From contig DASXIC010000028.1 of the NCBI GenBank assembly GCA_036498205.1, forward strand, positions 1 to 61,694: a stretch of DNA of 61,694 bases, read 5' to 3'. Under the pieces are notes generated by a model, which saw only the letters and a list, made by a program, of their open reading frames with translations, did no database searches and was not told where the DNA came from. Shown piece by piece: positions 1 through 7,938 of this stretch (the stretch's first letter is position 1; each line of letters begins with the position of its first letter). The position numbers and the translations under genes are program-made. Source of the stretch: AV69 sp036498205 (GTDB lineage: Bacteria > Verrucomicrobiota > Verrucomicrobiia > Chthoniobacterales > UBA10450).

Positions 1-22
1 CAGTCGCCCCGTAATTCCGTCT

Positions 23-51
23 GTCATTTCGAGCGCAAGTCGAGGAATCTC
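23..51 (+). repeat. Half copy of GTCATYYCGAGCG-type interspersed repeat
   Basis: The segment starts GTCATTTCGAGCGC and ends GAGGAATCTC. It resembles one arm of the inverted-repeat element at 28195-28301, with which it shares the GTCAT..CGA start and the GAGG....CTC end. It lies just upstream of livH and has no partner arm inside the window, so it may be a degenerate half-copy or one end of an element extending off the window. Confidence 0.5.
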
Positions 52-71
52 CGTGTTGGCTGGCGCTTTGA

Positions 72-986
72 ATGAGTAAGATTGAGTTTCTCCAACAGCT
101 CATTAACGGGCTTTCGCTGGGCGCATTCTACGCGTTGATCGCCCTCGGTTACACCATGGTTTATGGTGTGTTGCGATTCATCAATTTTGCCCACGGCGAC
201 GTCTTCATGCTTGGGGCCTTCTCGGGTTACTACCTTACACCCCGCGTTATGCCGCATTTCCAGGCGGCAATGGCGCCGGTGGGTGTCGCGATTGTATTAC
301 TTTCCACCATGTGCATCTGCGCGGTGGTCGGAATGACGATCGAACGACTCGCCTACCGGCCTTTGCGAAAACGTCCCAAACTTACCGTCCTCATCACTGC
401 GATCGGTGTATCGCTCTTCCTGGAATATGGAGGGCAGTTTGTTTTTGGTCCCGATCCCAAAGCATTTCCGGAGCTGGTGCCGGATCGCCCGCTGGAACAC
501 ACCGGAGCATTAACCGTCACAACAACCCAGGTTGCCGCTTTCGCAGTGACCATGGTGTTGTTGTTGGGACTTACCCTTATCGTTAAGCGCACACGTCTTG
601 GGCGAGCGATGCGCGCGGTCTCCAATAACGCCACCGCAGCCGCTTTGATGGGGGTCAATATCGATACCGTCATTTCCTTTACCTTCGGTTTGGGAAGCGC
701 GCTCGCCGGCGCCGCCGGGATTTTGTACGCGCTTAGTTATCCATCCATCGACCCGTTGATGGGCGTCCTTCCCGGCATCAAGGCGTTTGTCGCAGCCGTT
801 CTGGGAGGTATTGGAAATATTCCCGGCGCGGCAGTCGGCGGCATCGTGCTCGGAGTGGTTGAAACATTCGTTGGTGGCTCGTCCTTTTCCACCTATCGCG
901 ATGCCATCGCCTTCGCCTTGCTCATCGCAATCCTGCTCTTCCGGCCTTCAGGAATTTTTGGACGGTCTCAGGTTGAGAAAGTGTGA
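72..986 (+). CDS. livH: Branched-chain amino acid ABC transporter permease LivH
   Basis: Inner-membrane permease of 304 residues, the usual length for LivH, which forms the translocation channel with LivM. The N-terminus carries the family signature NFAHGD at residues 38-43, followed by a string of hydrophobic segments. A cytoplasmic coupling loop around ALMGVNIDTV (about residue 193) precedes the glycine-rich GIGNIPGA region. The ATG at 72 is the first in-frame start. The gene overlaps livM by 4 bp, so translation is probably coupled. No periplasmic binding protein (LivK) gene lies in the window; it may be upstream of base 1 or elsewhere. Substrate (Leu/Ile/Val, other amino acids, or urea-like compounds) cannot be read from the permease alone. 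Confidence 0.95.
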   Translation: MSKIEFLQQLINGLSLGAFYALIALGYTMVYGVLRFINFAHGDVFMLGAFSGYYLTPRVMPHFQAAMAPVGVAIVLLSTMCICAVVGMTIERLAYRPLRKRPKLTVLITAIGVSLFLEYGGQFVFGPDPKAFPELVPDRPLEHTGALTVTTTQVAAFAVTMVLLLGLTLIVKRTRLGRAMRAVSNNATAAALMGVNIDTVISFTFGLGSALAGAAGILYALSYPSIDPLMGVLPGIKAFVAAVLGGIGNIPGAAVGGIVLGVVETFVGGSSFSTYRDAIAFALLIAILLFRPSGIFGRSQVEKV

Positions 987-2032
987 TGAATTATCGCCAC
1001 ATCAAAAAATTCGCGCTCCTCGGGGCGATTATTTTCGCTTACATCGCGTCGCATTTTTCCGGACGGATCAATTCCTACTATCTGCAGGTGCTCATCTTCA
1101 TCGGCATCAATGTCACGCTCGCTGTCAGCCTGAATTTGATTAACGGTTATACTGGCCAATTCTCGTTAGGTCACGCTGGATTCATGGCCATTGGCGCCTA
1201 TGTCGCGGCTTACTTGTCAATGGAACACACCGCCGGAATTTTCCATGCCCTGGGCGGCACCAATACCTGGAGCATTGCGGTCGCGTTTATTCTCGTCCTG
1301 ATCGCCGGCGGCCTGGCTGCTGCGATAGCTGGACTCATCGTTGGGATTCCTTCGCTGCGGCTGAAAGGCGATTATCTTGCCATCGTTACCCTTGGATTTG
1401 GCGAAATTATTCGTGTTCTCATCCAGAACATGGACGTGGTCGGCGGCCCACGGGGTCTTTCCGGAATCCCGGGCTATACTAATTTGTTTTGGACCTATTC
1501 GGTCGCTGCGATCACCATTTATGTCGTTGTCAGCTTGATCGATTCAACCTACGGACGCGGATTCCTCACCGTTCGCGACGATGAGATCGCAGCTGAAGCT
1601 GTTGGAATCAATACAACGCGCTACAAGGTAACTGCTTTCGTTCTCGGCGCGTTTTTTGCCGGCATCGCGGGAGCGCTCTACGCGCATAGCACTACCTATA
1701 TCAACCCGAGCGGTTTCGATTTTCAGAAGTCGATCGAAATTGTCATTATGGTGATCCTGGGCGGCATGGGCAGCACCGCTGGGGTCGCCGTCGCCGCGAT
1801 CGTCCTGACTCTGCTTCTCGAATATCTGCGCTTCGTCTCCGGTTATCAGTGGCTGCCAGATCTCGTCCGCCGGATCGCGGCAAATCGGATGATTATTTAT
1901 TCGCTTATTCTTATCGCGCTGATGTTGCTGCGGCCACAGGGATTATTTGGAATGGTTCCGCGGCGTGCGGCTGAACGAAAACTGGAACCATTTTCGCCAA
2001 CCAGTGGGAGGAAGCGAAAACCTCGCCGATGA
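983..2032 (+). CDS. livM: Branched-chain amino acid ABC transporter permease LivM
   Basis: Second permease of the LIV-type importer, 349 residues, with about eight to ten hydrophobic segments. The LivM signature GYTGQFSLGHAGF (roughly residues 55-67) and the coupling motif AAEAVGINT (about residue 204) are both present. The C-terminus ends in a basic soluble tail (residues about 330-349, RKRKPRR) longer than the membrane domain needs. The gene overlaps livH by 4 bp and livG by 4 bp, the classic operon arrangement. Family assignment is clear; substrate is inferred only from the family. Confidence 0.95.
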   Translation: MMNYRHIKKFALLGAIIFAYIASHFSGRINSYYLQVLIFIGINVTLAVSLNLINGYTGQFSLGHAGFMAIGAYVAAYLSMEHTAGIFHALGGTNTWSIAVAFILVLIAGGLAAAIAGLIVGIPSLRLKGDYLAIVTLGFGEIIRVLIQNMDVVGGPRGLSGIPGYTNLFWTYSVAAITIYVVVSLIDSTYGRGFLTVRDDEIAAEAVGINTTRYKVTAFVLGAFFAGIAGALYAHSTTYINPSGFDFQKSIEIVIMVILGGMGSTAGVAVAAIVLTLLLEYLRFVSGYQWLPDLVRRIAANRMIIYSLILIALMLLRPQGLFGMVPRRAAERKLEPFSPTSGRKRKPRR

Positions 2033-2811
2033 ACAACGGCAGCTTACTCGATCTTCGAAAGTGCACCGTTCGGTTTGGCGGTCTCACTGCAGTGAACGAA
2101 TTCGATCTGGGAATCGGCGCACGCGATCTCATCGGGTTGATCGGACCCAATGGCGCCGGGAAAACGACAATCTTTAATATCATCACTGGCGTTTACCGGC
2201 CCTCAGCAGGGTCGATCCAATTTGATGGCAAACCAATCGCTGGTCTGCGGCCAAGTGCGATTGCCCGGCGCGGCATCGCGCGCACATTTCAAAATATACG
2301 CCTGTTCGCGACCCTGACGGTTTTTGACAACGTCCGCGCCGGTTTCAATCTGCGTCTCCGTCATGGCCTGGCCCATTCTCTTCTGCGGGTTCGAGCATTT
2401 TATCGGGAGGAAAACGAAGTGGAGCAGCGAGTGCTGGAGTTGCTGGATATCTTCAGGTTAACGGAACTTCGCCATACTACTTGCACAAATCTCTCCTACG
2501 GCGATCAGCGTCGATTGGAAATAGTGCGAGCGTTGGCGACGGGACCGAAGCTGCTACTGCTCGACGAGCCAGCCGCCGGAATGAACCCCAGGGAAAAGGA
2601 AGAGCTGATGGAGCTGATCAAATTCGTCAAAGAAAAGTTCCAGATTGCGGTACTGCTTGTCGAACATGACATGAAAGTTGTGATGGGAATTTGCCAGCGC
2701 ATCGCCGTGCTCGATTACGGAATCAAAATTGCCGAGGGAAGTCCGACGGAAGTGCAGGCCGATCCCAAAGTGATCGAAGCATATCTTGGGGAGCAACCGG
2801 CAAGCGCCTAA
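2029..2811 (+). CDS. livG: Branched-chain amino acid ABC transporter ATPase LivG
   Basis: Cytoplasmic ATPase of 260 residues. Walker A GPNGAGKTT is at residues 39-47, the Q-loop lies in RTFQNIRLF, the ABC signature reads LSYGDQRR, Walker B is LLLLDEPAAGM and the switch histidine is in VEHDM. The AGMNP and long helical insertion typical of LivG rather than LivF are present. It overlaps livM by 4 bp and is 3 bp from livF, so all four genes should be translated from one mRNA. It would pair with LivF as the heterodimeric motor. Confidence 0.95.
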   Translation: MNNGSLLDLRKCTVRFGGLTAVNEFDLGIGARDLIGLIGPNGAGKTTIFNIITGVYRPSAGSIQFDGKPIAGLRPSAIARRGIARTFQNIRLFATLTVFDNVRAGFNLRLRHGLAHSLLRVRAFYREENEVEQRVLELLDIFRLTELRHTTCTNLSYGDQRRLEIVRALATGPKLLLLDEPAAGMNPREKEELMELIKFVKEKFQIAVLLVEHDMKVVMGICQRIAVLDYGIKIAEGSPTEVQADPKVIEAYLGEQPASA

Positions 2812-2814
2812 ATC

Positions 2815-3525
2815 ATGCTCGAAATACGCGATCTTTGCGTCAGCTATGGATCGATCAACGCGCTCCAGCAGGTTTCCCTTCGGGTCGGCCAGGGCAGCAT
2901 CGTCACGTTGATTGGCGCGAACGGCGCAGGCAAATCGACAACTCTGCGCACCGTCTCGGGCCTATTGCGGAAGCAGCGTGGCAGTATTCGCTATCAGGAC
3001 GAAGAGATTGGGGATGAACCGCCGCATCGTATTGTCGCGCGCGGTATTTCCCATGTGCCCGAGGGCCGAATGATTTTCGCTAACCTGACCGTTCGCGAAA
3101 ATTTGTTAATGGGCGCATATCTGCGCAAGGATCGCAAAAATCTTGGGCCGGAGTTCGATTTTGTCTTTTCGATTTTTCCCCGGCTGAAAGAGCGCGAACG
3201 ACAAGTGGCCGGCACACTCTCCGGGGGCGAACAGCAGATGCTGGCAATTGGACGCGCGCTCATGAGCAAACCTCGTTGCCTGATGCTGGACGAGCCCTCA
3301 CTCGGTATCGCGCCAATCCTGGTGAAAACGATTTTTCAGAAGATCGCTGAGATCAATCGAACACTTGGCATCACAATCCTGCTCGTCGAACAGAATGCGA
3401 ATCTAGCCTTGGAAGTGTCAAATTACGGATATGTGCTCGAGACCGGCCGAATCATCCTGCACGACGATTCCAAAGCCCTGCGCAGCAACGAGCAGGTAAA
3501 AAGCGCCTATCTCGGCGCCGGCTAG
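2815..3525 (+). CDS. livF: Branched-chain amino acid ABC transporter ATPase LivF
   Basis: Second ATPase subunit, 236 residues, matching normal LivF length. Walker A is GANGAGKST (near residue 36), the signature is LSGGEQQML, Walker B is CLMLDEPSLG and the H-loop is LLVEQNAN. PEGRMIFANLTVREN is characteristic of LivF. It is the last gene of the livHMGF set. Its TAG stop is interlocked with the TAG of the convergent DUF4912 gene: the two share the bases CTAG at 3522-3525. Confidence 0.95.
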   Translation: MLEIRDLCVSYGSINALQQVSLRVGQGSIVTLIGANGAGKSTTLRTVSGLLRKQRGSIRYQDEEIGDEPPHRIVARGISHVPEGRMIFANLTVRENLLMGAYLRKDRKNLGPEFDFVFSIFPRLKERERQVAGTLSGGEQQMLAIGRALMSKPRCLMLDEPSLGIAPILVKTIFQKIAEINRTLGITILLVEQNANLALEVSNYGYVLETGRIILHDDSKALRSNEQVKSAYLGAG

Positions 3526-3530
3526 GCGCC
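3514..3530. terminator. GC-rich hairpin at convergent livF / DUF4912 ends
   Basis: GGCGCC at 3514-3519 and again at 3525-3530 flank a 5-base loop containing the shared stop codons. The stem could act as a bidirectional terminator between the converging genes, but no T-run follows on either strand, so intrinsic termination is only a possibility. Confidence 0.25.
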
Positions 3531-4277
3531 CCAACTGCTTCCAGCGAAGCCTTGGCCCGGACTCGTGCCGCCGAAGCCAAAAAGTTTTTCGCTTCGGTCC
3601 CGAATTTTTTCGGAACTAGAAAGAGATGCCTGATAGGCAGCTCGGTTGCGCAAATCGTCCGCGGAAATATTTAGAGCGCGCAACATCTCGCGTTCCTCCG
3701 GACTCAGTTCCGAATATTCGGCCGCCGCTCTTTCCTGAATCCGAGCGAGTGCTTGCGTCAGATCGCCGCCGTTTGAGTGGCGTAGAACATTGAGCATTCG
3801 CTGAAATGTCAGGTGAAACGGAACTGTGACCACATCGATTGCCTCATCAGTTGATTCCGATTCAAACGGCATCATCACTTCGTTGCCGGTAACGATGCTG
3901 TTCCATAAATCTGCCGTCCCGTAATAGCCGAGTTCGACTGAATAGGTTGCTCCGGGCTCCAACTCGTCAATTGCACAGCTGCCGACGGTGGGCTCCACGC
4001 CGACGATTTTTTCCGTTCCGTCCGAGCGCACACGAACGTGCGCCCGCCGATCTCTCGGCAAACCTTTGCTAAAGGCCTCTGTCCAATCGACGCTCCAGCA
4101 AACGAAGAGCGTGCGAGGATCACGCGCAATAGCCAGCAGCAGAGGCATTCCGTAATGAGCAGGTAGCATGTGCTCGCTTGCCGGATCTTCCCTGCGGTGG
4201 CTAGGCAGTGCAGAGGTCACGGGACCTTCAGAAATGCGATAAGCGCCTGCGGTTTTGTCGAGATCCTGCTTCGCCAT
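3522..4277 (-). CDS. DUF4912 domain-containing protein
   Basis: Protein of 251 residues. The central segment (about residues 40-140: YGMPLLLAIARDPRTLFVCW, then ELEPGATYSVELGYYG) matches the DUF4912 family as I recall it. The family is described as having a beta-sandwich-like fold and no established reaction. No signal peptide or membrane segment is visible. The C-terminal third is helical and charged (ERAAAEYSELSPEEREML) and ends in a glycine/serine-rich tail. It converges on livF with interlocked stops and diverges from the lipid kinase. I assign no function. Confidence 0.75.
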   Translation of the reverse strand: MAKQDLDKTAGAYRISEGPVTSALPSHRREDPASEHMLPAHYGMPLLLAIARDPRTLFVCWSVDWTEAFSKGLPRDRRAHVRVRSDGTEKIVGVEPTVGSCAIDELEPGATYSVELGYYGTADLWNSIVTGNEVMMPFESESTDEAIDVVTVPFHLTFQRMLNVLRHSNGGDLTQALARIQERAAAEYSELSPEEREMLRALNISADDLRNRAAYQASLSSSEKIRDRSEKLFGFGGTSPGQGFAGSSWGA

Positions 4278-4385
4278 GGAGGGACTTTACTTTATCAATC
4301 AACCGATCGCGAAACATGGCAAGCGCAAAACTAACCATCCCCGATTGCTTGATTGGATGGTCTGCTCAAACTGTTGCCCAAAGCG

Positions 4386-5276
4386 ATGAAGACCTGCGTC
4401 ATTCTAAATCCGATCGCGGGGTCGGTTAAAGATCTCGGCCTCCTTCGGGAAGGGCTGAATAAGCTCGAGCCCACCCGATTTCGGACCAGCGAGCAACCCG
4501 GTGACGCGGAAAAATTCGCGCGGGAAGCAGCCGAAGAAGGGCATGAACTGATTGTTTCCGCAGGCGGCGACGGGACATTAAATGAAGTGGTGAACGGAAT
4601 CGCAGCTGGCGGCTGCAATTCGGCCCTCGCCATCGTGCCGCTGGGCACTGGTAACGATTTTGCGCGTCACCTTGGACTCCCCACCGATATCGACAAGGTC
4701 ATTGAGCTAATCAAGTCGGGACAAACAAGAGAGATCGACCTGGTGCGGGTGACGAGTGATTTGGTCCGCTATTTTGTAAACGTTTCTTCCGGTGGCTTCA
4801 GCGGTCTTGTTGACGAAAAACTTACACCCGAAATGAAACGGACCTGGGGTCCGCTGGCCTACCTCAGATCTGCTGCCGCTGCCTTTCCCGAATTACGCGG
4901 ATACACGACTCGGGTAGCGTTGGATGAGGCCGAAGCTCTCGATCTCGATCTTTACAATGTGATCATTGCAAACGGCCGTTACATCGCCGGGGGAATCCCG
5001 GTCGCGCCGGAAGCGGAGATCAATGATGGGTTACTCGACATCGTATTGATTCCGGAACGAGGCAAAGCCGAACTGGCGCTGCTTGCCGCCCAAATTTTGA
5101 TGGGGACACATCTGACCTCCGACGCAATCATCTTTCATCGCGCCAAACGGGTCGCGATAAAATCCAGGCCTGGCATGTGGTTCAACGTAGATGGAGAATT
5201 GATCGGCAATGAGCCGGCAATTTTTGAGTTGCTGCCGCGAGCGTTGCGATGCGTAGTCGGAGCGGGTGAAAGGTAA
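4386..5276 (+). CDS. YegS/DagK-family lipid kinase
   Basis: Probable diacylglycerol or related lipid kinase, 296 residues from the ATG at 4386 (MKTCVILNPIAG, the usual start of the family). A longer TTG start at 4353 is possible but adds residues the family does not need. The nucleotide-binding loop GGDGTLNEVVNG and the GTGNDFARHL motif are intact, and the C-terminal beta-sandwich domain ends near LLPRALRCVV. Soluble proteins of this family phosphorylate membrane lipids at the inner leaflet. The next gene starts inside its 3' end (11-bp overlap), which suggests an envelope-lipid operon with the heptose adenylyltransferase. Confidence 0.85.
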   Translation: MKTCVILNPIAGSVKDLGLLREGLNKLEPTRFRTSEQPGDAEKFAREAAEEGHELIVSAGGDGTLNEVVNGIAAGGCNSALAIVPLGTGNDFARHLGLPTDIDKVIELIKSGQTREIDLVRVTSDLVRYFVNVSSGGFSGLVDEKLTPEMKRTWGPLAYLRSAAAAFPELRGYTTRVALDEAEALDLDLYNVIIANGRYIAGGIPVAPEAEINDGLLDIVLIPERGKAELALLAAQILMGTHLTSDAIIFHRAKRVAIKSRPGMWFNVDGELIGNEPAIFELLPRALRCVVGAGER

Positions 5277-5751
5277 AATTGTCTCGCCTGCGCAAATTGC
5301 GCGCGAATCACAGCGTCTGCGCGACGAAAAAAAATGCATCGTCGCTACAAACGGTTGTTTTGATATTCTCCATGTGGGGCACGTGCGCTATCTCAGCGCC
5401 GCGCGCAAACTGGGTGATCTTCTTGTGGTCGGTTTGAACGGTGATCAATCGGTGCGTGAACTGAAGGGCGAAGGTCGCCCCCTTAATAACGAACTCGATC
5501 GTGCAGAAATTCTGGCCGCACTTGAATCGGTCGATTACGTGGTGATCTTTCCGCAGAAGCGCGCGACCGAATTTCTGGCCGCGGTGCAGCCGGCTGTTTA
5601 TGTCAAAGGTGGCGACTACCGGTCCGAAACGCTTGATCGGGACGAACGCAATATTCTGGAAAAATTAGGGGCAAAAATCGAGTTCATTCCCTTCGAGCAG
5701 GGTTATTCCACCTCCGGCTTAATCCACAAACTCAAGCTTTCCGCTTCATGA
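5266..5751 (+). CDS. rfaE2: D-glycero-beta-D-manno-heptose 1-phosphate adenylyltransferase (RfaE domain II)
   Basis: Nucleotidyltransferase of 161 residues, corresponding to the C-terminal half of bifunctional HldE. It would make ADP-heptose for lipopolysaccharide core. The cytidylyltransferase-fold signature GCFDILHVGHVRYL carries the catalytic HxGH motif, and the C-terminal EFIPFEQGYSTSGLI matches the motif that contacts nucleotide in this family. Start is GTG at 5266, inside the lipid kinase gene; the stop overlaps purN by 4 bp. The sugar-kinase half is not in the window and must be encoded elsewhere if the pathway is complete. It implies an outer membrane with heptose. Confidence 0.9.
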   Translation: MKGKIVSPAQIARESQRLRDEKKCIVATNGCFDILHVGHVRYLSAARKLGDLLVVGLNGDQSVRELKGEGRPLNNELDRAEILAALESVDYVVIFPQKRATEFLAAVQPAVYVKGGDYRSETLDRDERNILEKLGAKIEFIPFEQGYSTSGLIHKLKLSAS

Positions 5752-6335
5752 CGATTGTTCCGATAGGCATTCTTGGGTCTGGAAAGGGATCGAATTGCAG
5801 TGCCATTCTGCAAAGCATTCGCACCGGCAAATTATTGGCTGAAGCGCGAGTGGTCATTTCGGACGTCATGGAAGCGCCGATCCTGGAGATCGCACGCAGT
5901 TATGGCGTTCCCAATGCATATCTTTCCCCGGGACATTTCCGTACTCGGCTCGAGCCCGTGGTTGAGGCCGAACTCGTTCGGATGCTACGGGAAGCAGAGG
6001 TCGAGTTAGTCGTCCTTGCCGGCTTCATGCGCATTCTAAAAGAACAAATGCTCAAGGCGTTTCCTCGTCGGATTGTTAACATTCACCCTTCGCTCCTGCC
6101 AAAGTTTCCCGGGCTTGAGGCATGGAAACAGGCTCTGGCGGCCGGCGAAAAAATAACGGGCGTTACAGTTCACTACGTCGACGATCAAATCGATCACGGC
6201 GATGTGATTATGCAACGGGAGGTGCCGATCCTAAGCGGCGATACCCCGGAGTCCTTGCATGCGCGGATTCAAGCTACCGAACACGCGCTTTACCCAGAAG
6301 CGCTGGAGCAAGTCTGTCGTCGATTGCGCGCCTAA
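5748..6335 (+). CDS. purN: Phosphoribosylglycinamide formyltransferase (GART, PurN)
   Basis: Enzyme of 195 residues that transfers a formyl group from 10-formyltetrahydrofolate to GAR, the third step of purine synthesis. The phosphate loop GSGKGSNCSAI is near the N-terminus. The catalytic region NIHPSLLPKFPG contains the Asn-His pair, and VHYVDDQIDHGDVI supplies the catalytic Asp and the flexible loop. Length is slightly short of E. coli PurN (about 212). It overlaps the heptose enzyme gene by 4 bp and converges on gpsA with interlocked stop codons. Confidence 0.95.
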   Translation: MTIVPIGILGSGKGSNCSAILQSIRTGKLLAEARVVISDVMEAPILEIARSYGVPNAYLSPGHFRTRLEPVVEAELVRMLREAEVELVVLAGFMRILKEQMLKAFPRRIVNIHPSLLPKFPGLEAWKQALAAGEKITGVTVHYVDDQIDHGDVIMQREVPILSGDTPESLHARIQATEHALYPEALEQVCRRLRA

Positions 6336-7327
6336 AGCCGTTCGGCTTTGGGATCGCGCCCGAGCAGATCTTGCATTGCCAGTAACAACGGCTTGTCCTG
6401 ATATAGGACCGCGTGAACCTGGTCTATGATCGGGGTTTCGATATCGAGACGACGGGCGCATTCAAAAGCGCTAAGCGTCGTGGGAATTCCCTCCGCCACC
6501 ATTTGCATATCGGTTTGAATTTGGATCAGGGTTTCGGCGCGGCCGAGACGCTCTCCCACAGAGCGGTTCCGACTGTGCTTGCTAAAACAGGTCGCGATCA
6601 GATCCCCGGCACCGCTTAGTCCGTAAAACGTGCGCGGATGTCCACCCATTGCGGTCCCCAGGCGCAGCAATTCAGCGAGGGAACGTGTGACCAAGGCGGC
6701 CTTGGAATTGTCCCCGAGGCCGAGCCCGTCGCTTACGCCCGCGGGCAAAGCAAACACATTCTTCAAAGCGCCCCCTAACTCAATGCTCGTCACGTCCGCG
6801 CTCGTGTATATCCGAAATAGCTCGCTACCGAGGAACGTTTGAAGCTCTGTCGCGCAATTTTCGTCAGCGCACCCAATTACAGTTGCCGTCGGTAGCCCGC
6901 GGGCGACCTCCACCGCAAGGTTCGGTCCCGACAGTACCGCAATTGTGTGCCTGGGAAAAATTTCTGCCAGAACTTCGCTCATTCGGAGGCCGGTACCGTG
7001 CTCGATCCCCTTGGTGCAACTGAGCAACACGGCATCTTTTTCTATACCGGCGTCTCGTACCCGACCGGCGATTTCGCGCATCGCCACAGAAGGAGTAACA
7101 AAGACCACGAGATCGGCGGCACGAGAATCATCAAAGTCGTGCGTGGCTCGGACATTCTCGGGCAACGGAACACCTGGAAGATAATCTGCATTTTGCCGCG
7201 AGGCCTGAACGCGAACAATCCGCTCTGCGTTATTCCCCCAAAGCGAAATCGGTCGACCGTCATTCGCCCACAGCGCGGCCAGGGCCGTCCCCCAGCTTCC
7301 CGCACCAATTATCGCCGTCTGTCTCAT
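6332..7327 (-). CDS. gpsA: Glycerol-3-phosphate dehydrogenase [NAD(P)+]
   Basis: Cytosolic enzyme of 331 residues that reduces dihydroxyacetone phosphate to sn-glycerol-3-phosphate for phospholipid synthesis. The Rossmann motif GAGSWGTALA is at residues 6-15. The substrate-binding signature GALKNVFALPAGVSDGLG, which contains the catalytic lysine, lies near residue 185. GLSGAGDLIATC follows, also typical of the family. The start overlaps the plsY stop by 4 bp: GpsA makes the G3P that PlsY acylates, so the pairing is functional. Length matches the family. Confidence 0.96.
   Translation of the reverse strand: MRQTAIIGAGSWGTALAALWANDGRPISLWGNNAERIVRVQASRQNADYLPGVPLPENVRATHDFDDSRAADLVVFVTPSVAMREIAGRVRDAGIEKDAVLLSCTKGIEHGTGLRMSEVLAEIFPRHTIAVLSGPNLAVEVARGLPTATVIGCADENCATELQTFLGSELFRIYTSADVTSIELGGALKNVFALPAGVSDGLGLGDNSKAALVTRSLAELLRLGTAMGGHPRTFYGLSGAGDLIATCFSKHSRNRSVGERLGRAETLIQIQTDMQMVAEGIPTTLSAFECARRLDIETPIIDQVHAVLYQDKPLLLAMQDLLGRDPKAERL
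6334..6349. terminator. Short perfect hairpin at purN / gpsA junction
   Basis: AAAGCCG (6334-6340) and CGGCTTT (6343-6349) form a 7-bp stem with a 2-base loop, flanked by A and T runs on opposite strands. It sits on the overlapping stop codons of two convergent genes, a position suited to a short bidirectional terminator. The stem is small, so this is tentative. Confidence 0.4.
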
Positions 7328-7938
7328 CTGCGCTTAAATCGGGGCTCGGTTCCCTTCGTAAGCCGGACAATGTTATCGCGATGCCGCCAAATGACGAGCG
7401 CCGCGATTACTGTCGAGAAGGCGAGGAGCGCGTAGTCTGGCGAATTTCTGTGCCGTGAAAGCGCCCAGACGGTTAACGGCAATGCGATTGCGCCAGCAAT
7501 TGACGCAAGGGAGACAAACCGAAATGAATAGAAGACAGCGACCCAGATGACGCTTACGAACAACGTGGGGACCGGCATAAGGCCGAAACATGCCCCAGCG
7601 GAGCTGGCCACACCTTTTCCACCGCGAAAGCGCAGCCAAATTGAAAATGAGTGTCCCACTACGACTGAGATGGCAGCCACAATTCCCAACAAATGGCTGC
7701 GAAGCGCGTTATCATTGCCGAGCCAAAGGGCAAGGCGAACTGCTAGTAACCCTTTGAGGGCATCGCCAAAAAAGACCAGGTAGCCATATTTCTTTCCCAG
7801 TACCCGGACAACATTGGTCGCACCAATGTTTCCACTACCTTGCTCGCGAATGTCGATTCCGGCAAAGCGCCCCGCCAGATAGCCAAATGGAATTGACCCG
7901 AGCAAGTAACTTCCGAGAATTGCAAAAACATAGAGCAT
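7324..7938 (-). CDS. plsY: Acyl-phosphate:glycerol-3-phosphate acyltransferase PlsY
   Basis: Integral membrane protein of 204 residues with about five hydrophobic segments. It transfers acyl groups from acyl-phosphate to the 1-position of G3P. The three conserved cytoplasmic motifs are present: GSIPFGYLAG, then GSGNIGATNVVRVLGKK, then SIWLRFRGGKGVA, with the phosphate-binding GGKG. It starts immediately next to the mnmG stop (0-bp gap) and overlaps gpsA, giving an mnmG-plsY-gpsA transcription unit read leftward. Confidence 0.95.
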   Translation of the reverse strand: MLYVFAILGSYLLGSIPFGYLAGRFAGIDIREQGSGNIGATNVVRVLGKKYGYLVFFGDALKGLLAVRLALWLGNDNALRSHLLGIVAAISVVVGHSFSIWLRFRGGKGVASSAGACFGLMPVPTLFVSVIWVAVFYSFRFVSLASIAGAIALPLTVWALSRHRNSPDYALLAFSTVIAALVIWRHRDNIVRLTKGTEPRFKRR

